This document shows, piece by piece, positions 11,453-21,941 of a stretch of DNA of 64,000 nt (positions within the stretch are counted from its first letter, which is position 1; the number at the start of each line of letters is the position of its first letter). The notes below the pieces were generated by a model. It was not told the origin of the DNA. It saw nothing but the letters and a program-made list of their open reading frames with translations, and did no database searches. This DNA comes from Phymatolithon calcareum (Eukaryota; Rhodophyta; Florideophyceae; Hapalidiales): assembly GCA_977006965.1 (NCBI GenBank), contig OZ345377.1:558001-622000 (forward strand), in the 5' to 3' direction. The translations under genes and the position numbers were made by a program.

Positions 11453-11957
11453 CACCTATATCGCACGCGAAAGTTTCGTTGCCCCTGCACCTTCTCTTCA
11501 ACGCAAGAAGATATAGAATACTTGCTATCAAGTGGTCAATTGAAATGTTCCCTCCCATGAGCACCTTCATCCTTATCGAGCTCACCGGCCAATGTGGGAC
11601 AGATACCATCGAAGATGTGATAAATGGCCTCGCAAAGGACAGACTCTCCAAAGAGGTCAGCACCTGGACTAAGCGAGAACTCGACGAGCTCTTAATCATG
11701 TTTCAGGCTGTATACAAGGTTGGACTGCTTCAACCTGAAATCACCGCGTGCCACACGACAGGGGAGCAATTTTCCCCCTCGAGGTCCCAAAGGAGACCAG
11801 GGTTTTTGTACCTCACTGAATCGTTTTAAACCGACAAAAAACAATCTCTTCTTTAGACAGAATCCAGCCAAAACCTCTTGGTACTAGTTTCCCCAAGCGT
11901 CAGCAGATGCGTTGGTAACTTTTAAATAAAAATCTACCTTTCCTCTTCTTCTTCTAT
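11453..11957 (+). mobile_element. Retroposon family C, nested in the LINE endonuclease
   Basis: The insert sits between the two halves of the LINE endonuclease. Target sequence is partly repeated on both sides (CTATGTATTGTCTTGTA at 11434-11450, CTATGTCTTGTA at 11954-11965). It contains a plus frame from about 11543 (MSTFILIELTGQCGTDTIED, KEVSTWTKRELDELL). The 3' UTR has CGTCAGCAGATGCGTTGGTA and CTTTTAAATAAAAATCTACC, then a (TTC)n run. The last 110 bp recur at 44840-44925. No enzymatic motif was seen. Confidence 0.7.
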
Positions 11958-12376
11958 GTCTTGTATTCAGATCTCCCATAATGATTACTATTTCACGGCA
12001 GTATTTTTGTATATATGTTAAGCACTTATTGTACTCCTCTTGTCCGGCCAGCAGCGAAATGTACACTACTGCCATGATGCCATCCGTACTCTGAGCGTCT
12101 TTGTGGTAGTCTTGAAGAGGACTTTTATAGGTGTTCCAGGTCTAGTTGTCAATGCCTCACCTGCGCGTGGTTTTCTCTGCTTTCCTAGGGTACTGTTGCA
12201 CAAATTTAGTCGTAGTTGACCCTTATCGCAGTGTGTTCACTTTGAAACGTCTCGGTGAGCAACAGTACTCGGATATGATTTCGTTGTATTAGCTCCTTAA
12301 CAATCGCAGAAGTTTCAGACGATCCTCCCACATTAAAAGTACATAATTCAATGCCATTGCCGATAATCATTGTTCA
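11958..12376 (-). pseudogene. LINE ORF2: APE endonuclease, N-terminal half
   Basis: The minus strand encodes the start of an exonuclease/endonuclease fold (GIELCTFNVGGSSET, IRVLLLTETFQ), then MAVVYISLLAG and the metal-site motif IMGDLNTRHRR. In LINE endonucleases the GDLN motif holds catalytic residues and is followed by HRRW. Here the HRRW context is split by the family C insertion. Some segments need frame changes. Confidence 0.75.
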
Positions 12377-12427
12377 GTTCATCCTTCCGCTTCCAAGTGT
12401 CATGCTGGTATTTGATTATAAGAAACT

Positions 12428-12487
12428 TAGGCCCTCTAAACGCTGCTAGCCCCAGTAGCGGAAAAGGCAAAATGAATAAATGAATCT
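12428..12487 (+). repeat. LINE 3' end with (AATG)n tail
   Basis: GGCCCTCTAAACGCTGCTAG, then GGAAAAGGCAAAATGAATAA ATGAAT. The same end (on the minus strand) occurs at 40755-40810 and 43930-43990, where it follows LINE ORF2 C-terminal coding sequence. Confidence 0.65.
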
Positions 12488-13289
12488 GTTATGTAAGGAA
12501 TTTTTTTCGACTGGGACCGAAATCTCCGTCTTTTCCACTGTTTCTTAGTTGTCCTACAGTCGGCTTCAGGACTGACTCTGTCCTGTACATTATCATCTAC
12601 TCCAGCTGAGTTGCGAACTGTGCGGTCTGTGTGTTGGAGTTTTCTCGAGGGTTCGCGCTAAATTAGGCGCTAGAATTGCAGGTGGATACTCTATGGGATG
12701 CCGATCTGGTGTCGGTAACTCGAGGGGCGGGTTACTATTCTTCCAGAACAATTCCGTAAGCAGACATGATATTTTTCATATCTGTCTCCTCAAAGAACTT
12801 AATTTTCTCCTCTGCCTTCTTCTGATTGATTCAGTACCACTGTCGCGTGCCGAAAACGGCTCTTTTCCTGCGCAGCGCTTCATACGCTTCCATATAGATA
12901 AGAAAATCGTGCAAAATTTGTCCCGTAGTTGCATGGTCAGGCTTTGGGAGCATTCAAAAAAGATCATAAAATCCCATCAAGGAGTTTGTTCGAGGGCAAC
13001 GCAGTAGTCCAACATAAATCCAGTCCGTCAACTCGGCCGTGGAAGAGGCTCATTTGTCACATACCCGTGCAAGTTAAGATATGACCGTAGCTCATTCTGA
13101 AAAATATTGGCAAATCCAATTCTGGAAATTATTTCGCTTTCCCGTACGCACTCCAGGATACCTTAGTTGCTGCGGCGGGCATCGCGAAATATGCGTTCAC
13201 GAACAAAGAAATAAATAGAGAAGCCTTTGGATTATAATCATGGAGATGAATTTCCTAAAATAAATACCCTTTTCGAAGAACACCCTTTG
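12488..13289. other. No gene recognised
   Basis: Only short open frames without family motifs. A TTTGGGAGCATTCAAAAAAG stretch near 12941 may be a degenerate family A tail. Confidence 0.45.
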
Positions 13290-13495
13290 TCGGAGCAGAA
13301 AGTGGTCGAGACCAAGCACCAACAATCCCGTAGAGGACTGAAATAGGACTACTTTGAGTCCTGAGTTTTCCCGTCCGCCATTCTGGTGGACGTTTTGTGA
13401 GCTACGCAAAGGTAGGTAGCATCAGAGGAAGCCTTGCCCATATCTTCGGAAGTCTGTGGGGCTTTTAAATAAACTTGAAAGGAAAAAAAAAAAAA
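13290..13495 (+). repeat. Retroposon family B, 3' 200 bp with poly(A)
   Basis: It matches 22180-22384 and 44490-44690 (GGTCGAGACCAAGCACCAAC, GAGTTTTCCCGTCCGCCATT, GGTAGGTAGCATCAGAGGAA). It ends CTTTTAAATAAACTTGAAAG followed by a long A-run, the clearest poly(A) tail in the window. 5'-truncated. Confidence 0.8.
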
Positions 13496-13670
13496 AGAAA
13501 GGCCAGAGACGGTACGGAGGTATGACAATCTTACCAGATCTGCCCACCTCAATCCTGCCATGACCTTCCTCTTGAGATCATACACTGCGTGCAGACCACC
13601 GATGATGGCATACACGCCTCTGCAGGATAACTACCGCCGATGACCCGCATGCATCGATAACCTTTGTTAT

Positions 13671-13965
13671 GTCTCGGCGCCACATCCGGTGGCAGCCGGA
13701 AAGCGACCACGCGCGATGACATTCCGGCGTTGATCGGCAACACCAAAGACTGTCTTGGAGCCGCAACGAGTGGCAGTCAAGGAGCGGCGGCGCGCGAAGG
13801 ATTCCCGTGCCAAGCCAAGTCGTTCGACACCGTCTCGAGCCGTAACCAGCGGCATTCGAGAAGCCGCCACGCGCTAAGACGCTCCCGCGACAACCTAAGT
13901 CACCCGAGAGCGCCTGGGCGCCACAACCGGTGGCCGCCTGGAAGAACCGTTAGGCACGTGACGAC
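13671..13965. repeat. Tandem repeat, period 80-81 bp, about 3.6 degenerate units
   Basis: Units start at 13671, 13752, 13832 and 13912 with GTCTCGGCGCCACATCCGGT, GTCTTGGAGCCGCAACGAGT, GTCTCGAGCCGTAACCAGCG and GCCTGGGCGCCACAACCGGT. The block is G+C-rich compared with its surroundings. The 81-bp period equals 27 codons, and frames stay open across it on both strands (for example 13664-14095 plus), so it may be a decayed repetitive coding sequence. Nothing identifies a product. Confidence 0.75.
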
Positions 13966-15079
13966 CGGGCCAAGAACGCCTTCCGGACGCTTTCCAGGCG
14001 ACCCTCTCATCAGGTTGCGCCACGCGGCACCGCGCTGCGACAGGCCGAGACTTTTTGCGTCACATTCACAGGCGCGCACACCCGGCAGCGGTTGAAAACG
14101 CGGCGCCACGCAGCGCAGAGTCGAAAGCCTGCACGACAGTCCGACCGGCGCGCACAGTCGCCAGCAACTGCTCCAGAGTCCGATCCTCGCCGATCGAAAT
14201 CTCTATATCAAGCAGGACCCCGAAGAAACCTTGATCTCCAGCACACGCATTGCAAGCTTGCAGACGCGTTCACACGGAGGCACGCACTTCGGACCGAGAA
14301 GTGAACCGCGCGTAAGGCAGCGAACAGCGTAAGGAGCTGTTTGGTACATCGGCTGTCCTTTTCCCACAAGGACTCGTGGATATCAGATTTCCCGGCGGAA
14401 GGTTGACAGGTGAGCTTCTCGAGTTGGCAGCCCGCGTTTTTTTGTTGACCACCCACCCACCTTTCATAGTCTTTGTAGTAGTAGTGAAGCTATCGCACGG
14501 CTACAACTACGGCAATCCGGTTCTCCGGCAAGCGGTACTTGTCCGGGAGGAGATTCCTAAGAGTTACAGGACGGTGTCCAGGAACTCTAGTAAGGAGAAG
14601 CGCGACACTGCTCGCCTTCTCTGGGGAGCTAGACCGTTGGACGCCGTGAAAGCAAAGTCGCCAAAATTTCGGTTTTATGTTTCGAATAAAACCGCAGATC
14701 TTTCTAAAATCTGTCAAGGCAGACAGTCTCCAAGCCTACCTCGTTATCACAACAGATCATTTTTCAACTTCGATCAGAGGCCAAACAACTTTCAAGCCAG
14801 AATTTCTATCCGAACAATTTGCTGGCTTATTTTGCCCGGGACTCCAGATTTTAAAATTTGAATTTAACAGCATAGACCAGTGTCGCCTGAGTTTTTAAAA
14901 TTCAAAGTCTGTCTCATAGCCCACGACGCACGGGCACACACATGCAAGCTACCTTTCCATATTTGTTCAGTCGATTCTATAGATGAATCTCGAAGCCTGG
15001 AACGAACTCAGCCAAATTCGCCACCTTGATCATCCAGAAGCTGCTGTCGCTCCCGGATTATTCAAAGAAGTATTATCAT
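13966..15079. other. No gene recognised; G+C-rich then mixed
   Basis: Plus-strand frames at 14092-14304 (Arg/Ser-rich) and 14376-14861 are open but carry no family motif. They may be remnants of the same unit as the tandem repeat. Confidence 0.4.
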
Positions 15080-16030
15080 GGTTGCTCTGGCTGCTTTGCC
15101 TCTCCCATATGTTGCGGCTACAACCACGTGTGTGAAACCATCCCGGAAATAGACCTCATCATCGGCGGACATTCACACACCAATCTCGACAATGGTGCAT
15201 ACCCATACCGCGTTGAGCGTGCGGACGGCTCCATCTGCTGGGTCGTGCAAGCCGGTGCATAAGGTCGCTATCTCGGCATGTTGGACATTGATTTCGACGA
15301 AGGGGCCATCGAGCTCAAGGGGTACGCTTACATTCCTCTTGATGGACGTGTCCCGAAATACTACGCGGTTACAAAGCATCTTGCATCGTACACAAAGAAG
15401 CTCGACGCTTCCATCAAGAAAGAGATTGCCGTGGCCAGTGCCGACATCGACGGCGAGCGCGAATCTTGCCGTGGAAAGGAGTGCATGATGGGAAACCTCG
15501 TCTGTGACGCAATGCTTGCATACGCGGGTCCGAAACAGGGCGCTGAGATTTGCATTCAAAATGGTGATGGCTTGCGTGCCTCCATCGACCAGGGTCCTAC
15601 TTCCATCGAAGAAGTGCTCACTGTGCTTCCCTTCGGCAATGTACATGCTGTCGCACAGATTCCCGGGTCTGGCGTGCTTGCAGCACTGGAGAATAGTTTC
15701 CATGCCGTGGGAAATGATGAGATTACTGGTCGATACCCGCAAGTCGGCGGGATGACTGTGACTGTTGATTATTCCGCGCCCCCTGGCAAGCGTGTCAAGA
15801 CTGTGATGGTCGGCACCGCCAAGCTTGATGCAAAGAAGATGTACAAGATGGTGACAAACAGCTTTGTTGCCGGAGGTGGTGATGGGTATGATTGGTCTGC
15901 AGCAACTTCTGTGGAGTTGTTTGGACGGGGACTGGATGTACTTACTACTGAGTATCTGGCAAAGAATAATCCCTACACTCCATTCGAGGAGAGGCGCATT
16001 GTCAACGTCGCTTCCGCTGCTGCTACTTAA
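15080..16030 (+). pseudogene. 5'-nucleotidase (UshA/CD73-like) pseudogene, N-terminally truncated
   Basis: From about 15113 the frame encodes the end of the metallophosphatase domain, including the metal-binding DLIIGGHSHTNLD motif, then the 5'-nucleotidase C-terminal substrate-binding domain (MMGNLVCDAM, NGDGLRASI, LPFGNVHAVAQIPG, NSFVAGGGDGYDW). Family members hydrolyse nucleoside monophosphates, usually outside the cell. An in-frame TAA at 15260-15262 interrupts VQAGA-x-GRYLG, where the family has Tyr. The N-terminal half of the phosphatase domain is absent and the frame before 15113 is shifted. The lesions argue for a pseudogene; a missing 5' exon would explain only the truncation, not the stop. 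Confidence 0.85.
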
Positions 16031-16631
16031 CAAAACAGAGCAAAGTGAGCCAACGAGCTTAGATTGCGAGCGGTAGGAATACTAACAGCTTTTGTCCGTG
16101 CACGCGCTACGATCCGTTTGACCTTCTTTTCTTTCATCTAAACTGTTTACAGATATCGAAGAACTGTAGCAGTACGATCTGAGTTCGCGGCAAGCACCCG
16201 ATGCACGGATGGCTTATAATTTTGCAGAGAGACGATAGACATTGCCAACGTATCATTCATTTTCTTCAAATTTTTCACCGGAATATCATTAGTGCGATGG
16301 GAGGAGCGCACAAACGGCTTGGCAAGACCGCTTGCGAAGGTTCACATGTTTTGCGGCGGAGGGACGGACGCGATTTTGACCCATATAGCACATACCCAAA
16401 TTACAGGTGCTCTGGAAAATGGTGCTGAGGCCAATCTGGCAAGAAGAGCAGAACGTGGAAGCAATGATAAGACTCGAGGTTTGTTGGAAAACTCTCGCGA
16501 GGAAATCAGGGGCTGATGTTGGATGCAGTCCTACTACCTGGTGACTTGAGAGCAAGCTTCGGCACAGTTTGGTTCCCCAGCGCTAAGTCGAAGTGCCCGT
16601 GAGAGCCGTTTCAGCAGAATAGATTCTGTCG
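16031..16631. other. Intergenic, no gene recognised
   Basis: It lies between the convergent 5'-nucleotidase pseudogene and the flavin monooxygenase gene. Short open frames only. Confidence 0.5.
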
Positions 16632-18164
16632 CTAGGCTGTTTGCTGCCATGAGGTTCCCATTTTTTCTCGAGCTGCGGCCATTCTCTCAGAGTTGATCGT
16701 CTCATATTCCTCCGGGCCCCACGTTCCCGTCAAATATCCAAAAAGCCACGTACGTGTCGTGGTAACACCCATATCGCTAAGCAGTTCGTCCATGTAATGA
16801 AAGAACCTACAGTTGATAGAATAGGGCACAGCGCCATCCCGTAACACATTCTGATGCTTCCAGCCCAAGACACGCGCTGACTCACGCCGCATTTCCGTTT
16901 CGCCTGGCAATTTGAGGCTACCTCCGAACAAGGCACAGATCCACTGCGACTGGACATGCTCTGTGACAGGCGTAAAAAAGCCAGTCCCAAACCCTACGAA
17001 CGCGAGACGGTCAACGCCCGGAACGACAATGTGCCGGTAAAGCTGGCGCCCACCTTCTTCCACAACCTTTCGCCTCAGAGTATCGTCCATCCATTCAAAC
17101 CCGTCCAGTTTGTATCCAGTAGCCAAAATCACGCGTCGCACGTCGCGCAGCACTACACCCGAGGACAAATGTACGGACCCGTTTGCGTCAAGCTTTTCAA
17201 TCGTGGCGACGTGTGCGGTAACTCTACCTCTGCGACAATGATCGAAAAGCGTACGAGGTAACACAGGAATAGAATTTCGCAATTGACGAAGAAGATGTCC
17301 ACGCGGCGGTCTCAGTGCATCCGGCCAGGACACCGACCAGTACACAAGTTGCTCGATAAGCATCCAAAACACATGCACGAAGAACACAAAAGGCCAAGAA
17401 TGCAGAATGCGCTCGAAAATGCAAACATATCGCCAAGAGGTGATGAAAGCTGAATTGAGTCGATTGTATAGTATGAAACTGTGCGATAAAAATCCAGCAA
17501 CCGTTGTCGGCACTACCCACCGTGGCTGGCGCACGACCAAATACACGTCGCCAGCCCGCTCCGCCGCAGCACCGGCCGCGTCCGCATACGCCAGCGATGT
17601 GGGGCCCGCCCCGACGATCACAACGCATTCCCCCGGCGGTGGCACCCAGTCCGTCGGGAGCTTGATAGGGTGACACACAATACCTGGAAAATCTGCTTCG
17701 CCCGGCAAGTCTGGCGCGTTCGCGAGCCTGCGATGGCCGTAAACGCCGGTTGCGACCACGACGAAGTCGAAGCGGCACTGAACTTCAGCTGGATCCTGCA
17801 CGTCCTGTGTCGTGACGGAGGGACGAAGTTTTGCCACCCATTCATTGCCGTCTCGCCTGAGATGCGTCACGCTGGTGCCCAACCGCAAGTACTGGACAAT
17901 GTCGTTGTCGATCGCGAACCGATTCCAGAGATCCAGCACGTCCTCTTTTCCGGGCTGATTTGGAGTACCGGCCCGGTAACGCATGCCCGGTGCCCGATAT
18001 TGGTGTGAGGATGACTGTACAGTCACAAAGTCAAAGGCATGTAACCAACAGCCGCCGAGAAGAGGCTCCCTGTCGACGCAGGTCACGCGGAAGCCGTCGG
18101 AGGCGAGGGCGGCCGTCGCCGTCAGGCCTGACGCGCCAGCCCCGATGACGAGAACGGTGCTCAT
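16632..18164 (-). CDS. Flavin-containing monooxygenase-like protein (510 aa)
   Basis: An intact single-exon frame from ATG at 18164 to a stop at 16632. It begins with the FAD-binding Rossmann motif VLVIGAGASGL. It has the FMO-type signature FPGIVCHPIKL (FxGxxxH), the second dinucleotide motif VVIVGAGPTS for NADPH, and LATGYKLDGF near the C-terminal half, as in class B flavin monooxygenases. These use NADPH and O2 to oxygenate small nucleophilic substrates. A hydrophobic stretch (WPFVFFVHVFWMLIEQLVYW) in the middle suggests membrane association. Substrate is not predictable. An upstream in-frame TTG exists, but the ATG directly before STVLVIG fits the family start. It is the clearest intact single-copy host gene in the first 25 kb. 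Confidence 0.85.
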   Translation of the reverse strand: MSTVLVIGAGASGLTATAALASDGFRVTCVDREPLLGGCWLHAFDFVTVQSSSHQYRAPGMRYRAGTPNQPGKEDVLDLWNRFAIDNDIVQYLRLGTSVTHLRRDGNEWVAKLRPSVTTQDVQDPAEVQCRFDFVVVATGVYGHRRLANAPDLPGEADFPGIVCHPIKLPTDWVPPPGECVVIVGAGPTSLAYADAAGAAAERAGDVYLVVRQPRWVVPTTVAGFLSHSFILYNRLNSAFITSWRYVCIFERILHSWPFVFFVHVFWMLIEQLVYWSVSWPDALRPPRGHLLRQLRNSIPVLPRTLFDHCRRGRVTAHVATIEKLDANGSVHLSSGVVLRDVRRVILATGYKLDGFEWMDDTLRRKVVEEGGRQLYRHIVVPGVDRLAFVGFGTGFFTPVTEHVQSQWICALFGGSLKLPGETEMRRESARVLGWKHQNVLRDGAVPYSINCRFFHYMDELLSDMGVTTTRTWLFGYLTGTWGPEEYETINSERMAAAREKMGTSWQQTA

Positions 18165-18547
18165 TGTCAACTATGTCGTCGTAGACTGGCGTTCGTTTTG
18201 CGCGATTGCACTACAGAGTGTGAATACGGCAAACGTCGTGACCATATAAGTAATTTCTTCAACTTGTTTTTTAGTTTTTAAAACCTTTCTACTGTGTGGA
18301 GACGGCAACAGTACTGCTGTGCAATCGGGCGGAGCGAACTTATATAATAGTTTTTTAAACATTCTGTATTGATGGTGAAGAACGTTTGAATAACGTTGAC
18401 GATGGAAAAAAGTGGGAAAAAGTCGAACAATGCAAGAAAAGTATGATACATGGAGACATGAAACATCTCCAGTGTCGGTTATTCTATTTGTTCGGCATAC
18501 GATCCTGTTTAATGGATCAACCGGCTGATCCATTAGGCAGCATCGCA
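18165..18547. other. Upstream region of the monooxygenase gene, with a short palindrome
   Basis: On the minus strand a TATA-like CTATTATATAAG lies near 18340-18351, about 180 bp upstream of the start codon; a promoter role is possible. At 18510-18535 TAATGGATCA and its exact reverse complement flank a 6-nt loop, abutting the LINE tail at 18548. Confidence 0.35.
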
Positions 18548-18800
18548 TGAAGATTATTCCATCAATTCATTCATTCGTTCAATAATGGGGCTAGCAGCGA
18601 TTCGAGGGCTAAGTTTTTTCCATTCTATCCTATAGTTAGCGAGTTTGACAACGGCTTCCACATGTTGTCCGTGGTGCGTCACTAAAGATTGATTCTGGCG
18701 TTGGTCTGAGGCATTGTATCACCTCCTAACGGACTGGGCGGCGCTTGTCTAAGCCAGTTCCATAGTAAGTCTCTGGACCGCAGCAGCACGTCGATGGTAG
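18548..18800 (-). repeat. LINE 3' end, minus strand
   Basis: On the minus strand, VVKLANYRIEWKKLSPR and then ATGAATGAATT match the ORF2 C terminus and (ATGA)n tail at 40755-41060. Decayed and 5'-truncated. Confidence 0.6.
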
Positions 18801-18999
18801 GTGTCCTGGTTTCGTCTGCTATTGGTCTCACCGTTATTCTATGCATCCCGATCGGCCCGCGACACCTTTCTTCTGTCCCGCACCTTCATCAGGCCGCCGC
18901 TTCAGCCTTGGAGTTGATCCAGAGCACTATACCTAGTATGAGATCATCGCGCTCGCCCAAGACGCAAGTACAACCAAGTTTGCGAGTCGAATTTTTAAC

Positions 19000-20160
19000 G
19001 AGGAAATTCACTCAGTAGCTCGAAAAAGGGGGGAAAGTCGCTAAATATACACACCTTGCCAAAACTAATACTCCTCCGTTATGCACAGCACTCTATGCAC
19101 ATCCTCGCATATATCTGCTAGCTAAATGCACAACGCTCCCGCACTAACCACTCCGAAATCATGGAAAAGAAGGAGTTCGTTCTACAGGTGGGTAACTACG
19201 CTTGATCAAGCTTTGGCGACGTTGTCAACGAGATCTCGCACATCACGTCGATTGGAAAGGCGCATCTCTTGGTGAAGTGCAACAAGCAGCTCCCGGCACT
19301 CATCTGCAGACAGCACACAGCTTGCGACTCCTTGCGCTGCCAACCGTCGACGGCGCCAAGATCACCAAGATTTCCAGACGCGGCCCCGTCGCTAGCCAGA
19401 TGATGACGGAGGGCAAGTTCTACAAGAAACACCAGGAAAATCATCCGGGCGATGAAGCTGCTTGCGGAGCCTGAGGTCATCGAAAGTGGCACATTGAGTT
19501 GTGTTTTTCGCAGCGAAGTGACACCATTCGATGTGCCAGTTAGCAGCGACTATACCACTACGTCTTCTTGCAGCCACTTTGAAGAGCACCAGCGGCCATG
19601 TAGCCACGTTGTCGCTGCAATGTTGTACGCTTCTAGGCACTTGGCGCAGCACTGGGATGCGTTCGACCCGTGGTACAAGCACTGGTTCGGGGACGCATGA
19701 CTGTTGATAACGTGGGGCAACCAACACGACGGCTGCATCACGAGTGCTGCAGTCACTGTTGACCAGCTAATACAGGATGATTTTTTGAGGTTTGACTTTT
19801 CGCTGCCGCGTCGGAAGCAAAAGAATCCCTCTTTACCGTCCGAATTGAGGGTACTTCACTGCTCCTGATGCGGAAACATCGGTCGCTTCTCCCAGACATG
19901 CAATTGGCCGAACATCCAGAACCATATCGAGGCGAAGCGAAAACACGTCGATGAAGCGGTTGTCCATGATCAGCGACCTCACCGACGGCGATGACGGAGA
20001 TGCTACTTGCGACGAGGAGCTCAAGCAGAGAGAGTAGCGCACGCATTAAATTTTACTGTCCAATAATGTTCTCTGCGTAGCGGATGAGTACCAGTTTTGG
20101 CTAGTGGTGTATGTTTAGCGAACTTTCCCCCCCTTTTCGAGTCATTTAGAAAATTTCCTC
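19000..20160 (+). mobile_element. Mutator-like (MULE) element, internally deleted, perfect 10-bp target duplication
   Basis: AATTTTTAAC occurs directly outside both ends (18990-18999 and 20161-20170). The terminal inverted repeats start GAGGAAATT and are imperfect over about 55 bp. They share CTCGAAAA, a run of G's, AAAGT, CGCTAAA and ATACAC. Target duplications of 8-11 bp (usually 9) and long TIRs are hallmarks of Mutator-like elements. Inside is the 3' part of a MULE transposase gene. At 1161 bp the copy lacks the DDE core and must depend on an autonomous relative. Confidence 0.85.
19161..19990 (+). pseudogene. MULE transposase remnant: N-terminal start, SWIM zinc finger, zinc knuckle
   Basis: ATG at 19161 (MEKKEFVLQVGNYA) is followed by a stop and broken frames. 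From 19452 the frame reads SGTLSCVFRSEVTPFDV and then CSHFEEHQRPCSHVVAAM, a SWIM-type finger of the form found at the C terminus of MURA-like transposases. It ends FDPWYKHWFGDA at 19700. Further on, SELRVLHCS-x-CGNIGRF SQTC resembles the C-terminal zinc knuckle of the same proteins, with one stop and one His replaced. The DDE catalytic core is missing. Confidence 0.7.
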
Positions 20161-20170
20161 AATTTTTAAC

Positions 20171-21556
20171 TATTACTTCAAGCTAGAAGAGTTTCATTTA
20201 ACTTCGAGGCTAAGGAGCACGCAGAAGATTTGAGAAAACTACAATCTGGTATACCGTTCACAGAAACACGTCCACGAAAGAGTGAAAGTATTCTTTGGCG
20301 TATGGAAAATGCGACCGCGCGACTCTCCGTGTCATATCTGTTCCCATTCTGATGATGTTTGGTGAACCTTCCTCGAAATACATTGCCTTCGGCACGGAAT
20401 AAATACTCTGAAGCGGGATAATCGGGATCTCAGAATGATTCAACGACAGGGTCAAGCGTAGTGGCTCTATTTCGTGTTTTGGAGCTCATTTAGACGCATT
20501 CGTTCAGAGTTACAAAATCTGGATATCGGCGGGGTTGTTGGAATCATGACGACACTACTTAAGACTGAGAACAGCAGACCGCGACCAATAAGCACAGCAT
20601 GGACAAGCCACTGGGCCTGTTCTCGACGCGTTCGAACTTCTCGAGTAGCCTTTACCTATTTCTTCGATATCCCTATTTCCCTTCATATGAAAGTTGCTCG
20701 TGTTTGCTTTTACTTTAGTTCGCTGTTGCGCTGCATGAGCTGACCTTCGAATTGCCAGGGGCACTTTCAAGGTCTAGAGCTCTACTCTGCTCTATTTAGT
20801 CGCTTGATCAGAGGAAGTGTCCACCATAACTCCGCTAAAGCAGTTTTTCCAAACTCTATCAGCTCCAGTTCTCTACTTCGCTGTACCGAGCAGCCTTCAC
20901 TTGGTGGCTGAGGAGCTTTCTGAAATATCTTGCACTGTGTCGACGTACTTTAGTAGGGTCCAAATCAGCAAGGAAAATATTCCTTGGGAAATATTCCAAG
21001 CCCAGGTTTGCGTCATGTGTGGCCAGTATCGAGCGAACATCGACCTAAGTTACTACTCAACTTCGTGCTCCCTTGGAATCAGCTATTAGTCTTTCGACGT
21101 CGAAACTACACTAGAGGTAAGGCACCGCTGACGGAGGAAAACGTCTCTTAAGAATCAAAAAGTCGAAAAACGTCTGCAGAAATCCTACAGTAGGTCTCGA
21201 GGAGCCTTCACTATTGTAATTTTGGTTATTGGCGTAGTTTTGCAAGTCACACCAATGACCAAAACTGATCTGGGTTCAATGCAGTCCAGATTTCTATGGA
21301 GTAATTGAGATGTATATCCTCCTTGTACGACCCTTTTTGACTTTCCGCTCTGTCACGTCATGTTTTGCAACTCCTAGAAGATTCCGATGATTCTCTGCAG
21401 TGTCATTCAAGGATCTGCGAAACTAACTTCATGGAATGTGTATCCCACGACGTAGTCAGTCACAGATTTTATTTTATTTATAGCAGGGTCTTGCTCGGGA
21501 GAGCCCATGTATTAATGCCACGGGTCTCGCGAATGTAGTCTTGTGGTATCTACACG
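20171..21556. other. No gene recognised
   Basis: Short frames only. The open frame at 20817-21089 (90 codons) resembles no family I know. Confidence 0.45.
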
Positions 21557-21599
21557 ATGGAAGATTTAGAGTATCTTTGTCCGCATACCTCACTTCTTC

Positions 21600-21757
21600 T
21601 TTCGGTACCCAACTGGAACATACAAACGGCTCTCAATATGGCACGTGATAGAATCGAGTGGAGAAAATGTAGGCCCTCCAATCGCTGCCATCCTCACGTT
21701 GGGGAATTACAGGATGCAATACGTCGCGTCGTTTTGAAATATTATAAGGCTTTTTGA
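21600..21757 (+). repeat. LINE ORF2 C-terminal fragment
   Basis: ALNMARDRIEWRKCRPSNRC parallels AAVKLPANRVEWKKFRPS on the minus strand at 40791-40973. A sense-strand truncated copy. Confidence 0.55.
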
Positions 21758-21848
21758 TTTAAGCTGTTCGCTGCTTCGGGAGAAATTGATAAGGCGTCAT
21801 GATCGGAAAACTTATACGCTGATCTTTGTTGCCTCTCTCGCCGTGCAA

Positions 21849-21898
21849 GTGGAAAAGCTATTTTGGTCATCTACAGATGACTAAAATAGCTTTTCCAC
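21849..21898. repeat. Near-perfect palindrome, 24-bp arms, 2-nt loop
   Basis: GTGGAAAAGCTATTTTGGTC continues to ATCT, then AC, then the reverse complement with a single mismatch. Its sequence is unrelated to the other palindromes in the window. Confidence 0.9.
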
Positions 21899-21941
21899 GC
21901 ACATATTGGTCACATGAATGGCTGTTTCAGTGGTGACTTGC

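Larger units (their letters stand above)
9376..12376 (-). mobile_element. Minus-strand LINE (non-LTR retrotransposon) split by two nested retroposons
   Basis: Reading from high to low coordinates, the minus strand gives an APE-type endonuclease (12376-11958 and 11452 to about 11150), a linker (about 11180-11010 and 10382-10020) and reverse transcriptase (10017-9376). Family C sits at 11453-11957 and family A at 10395-10996, both plus strand and both inside LINE coding sequence. The family A insert has a clear target duplication. Frames are broken in several places, so the LINE is extinct here. A second, plus-strand copy of its RT is at 41400-42313. Confidence 0.8.
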
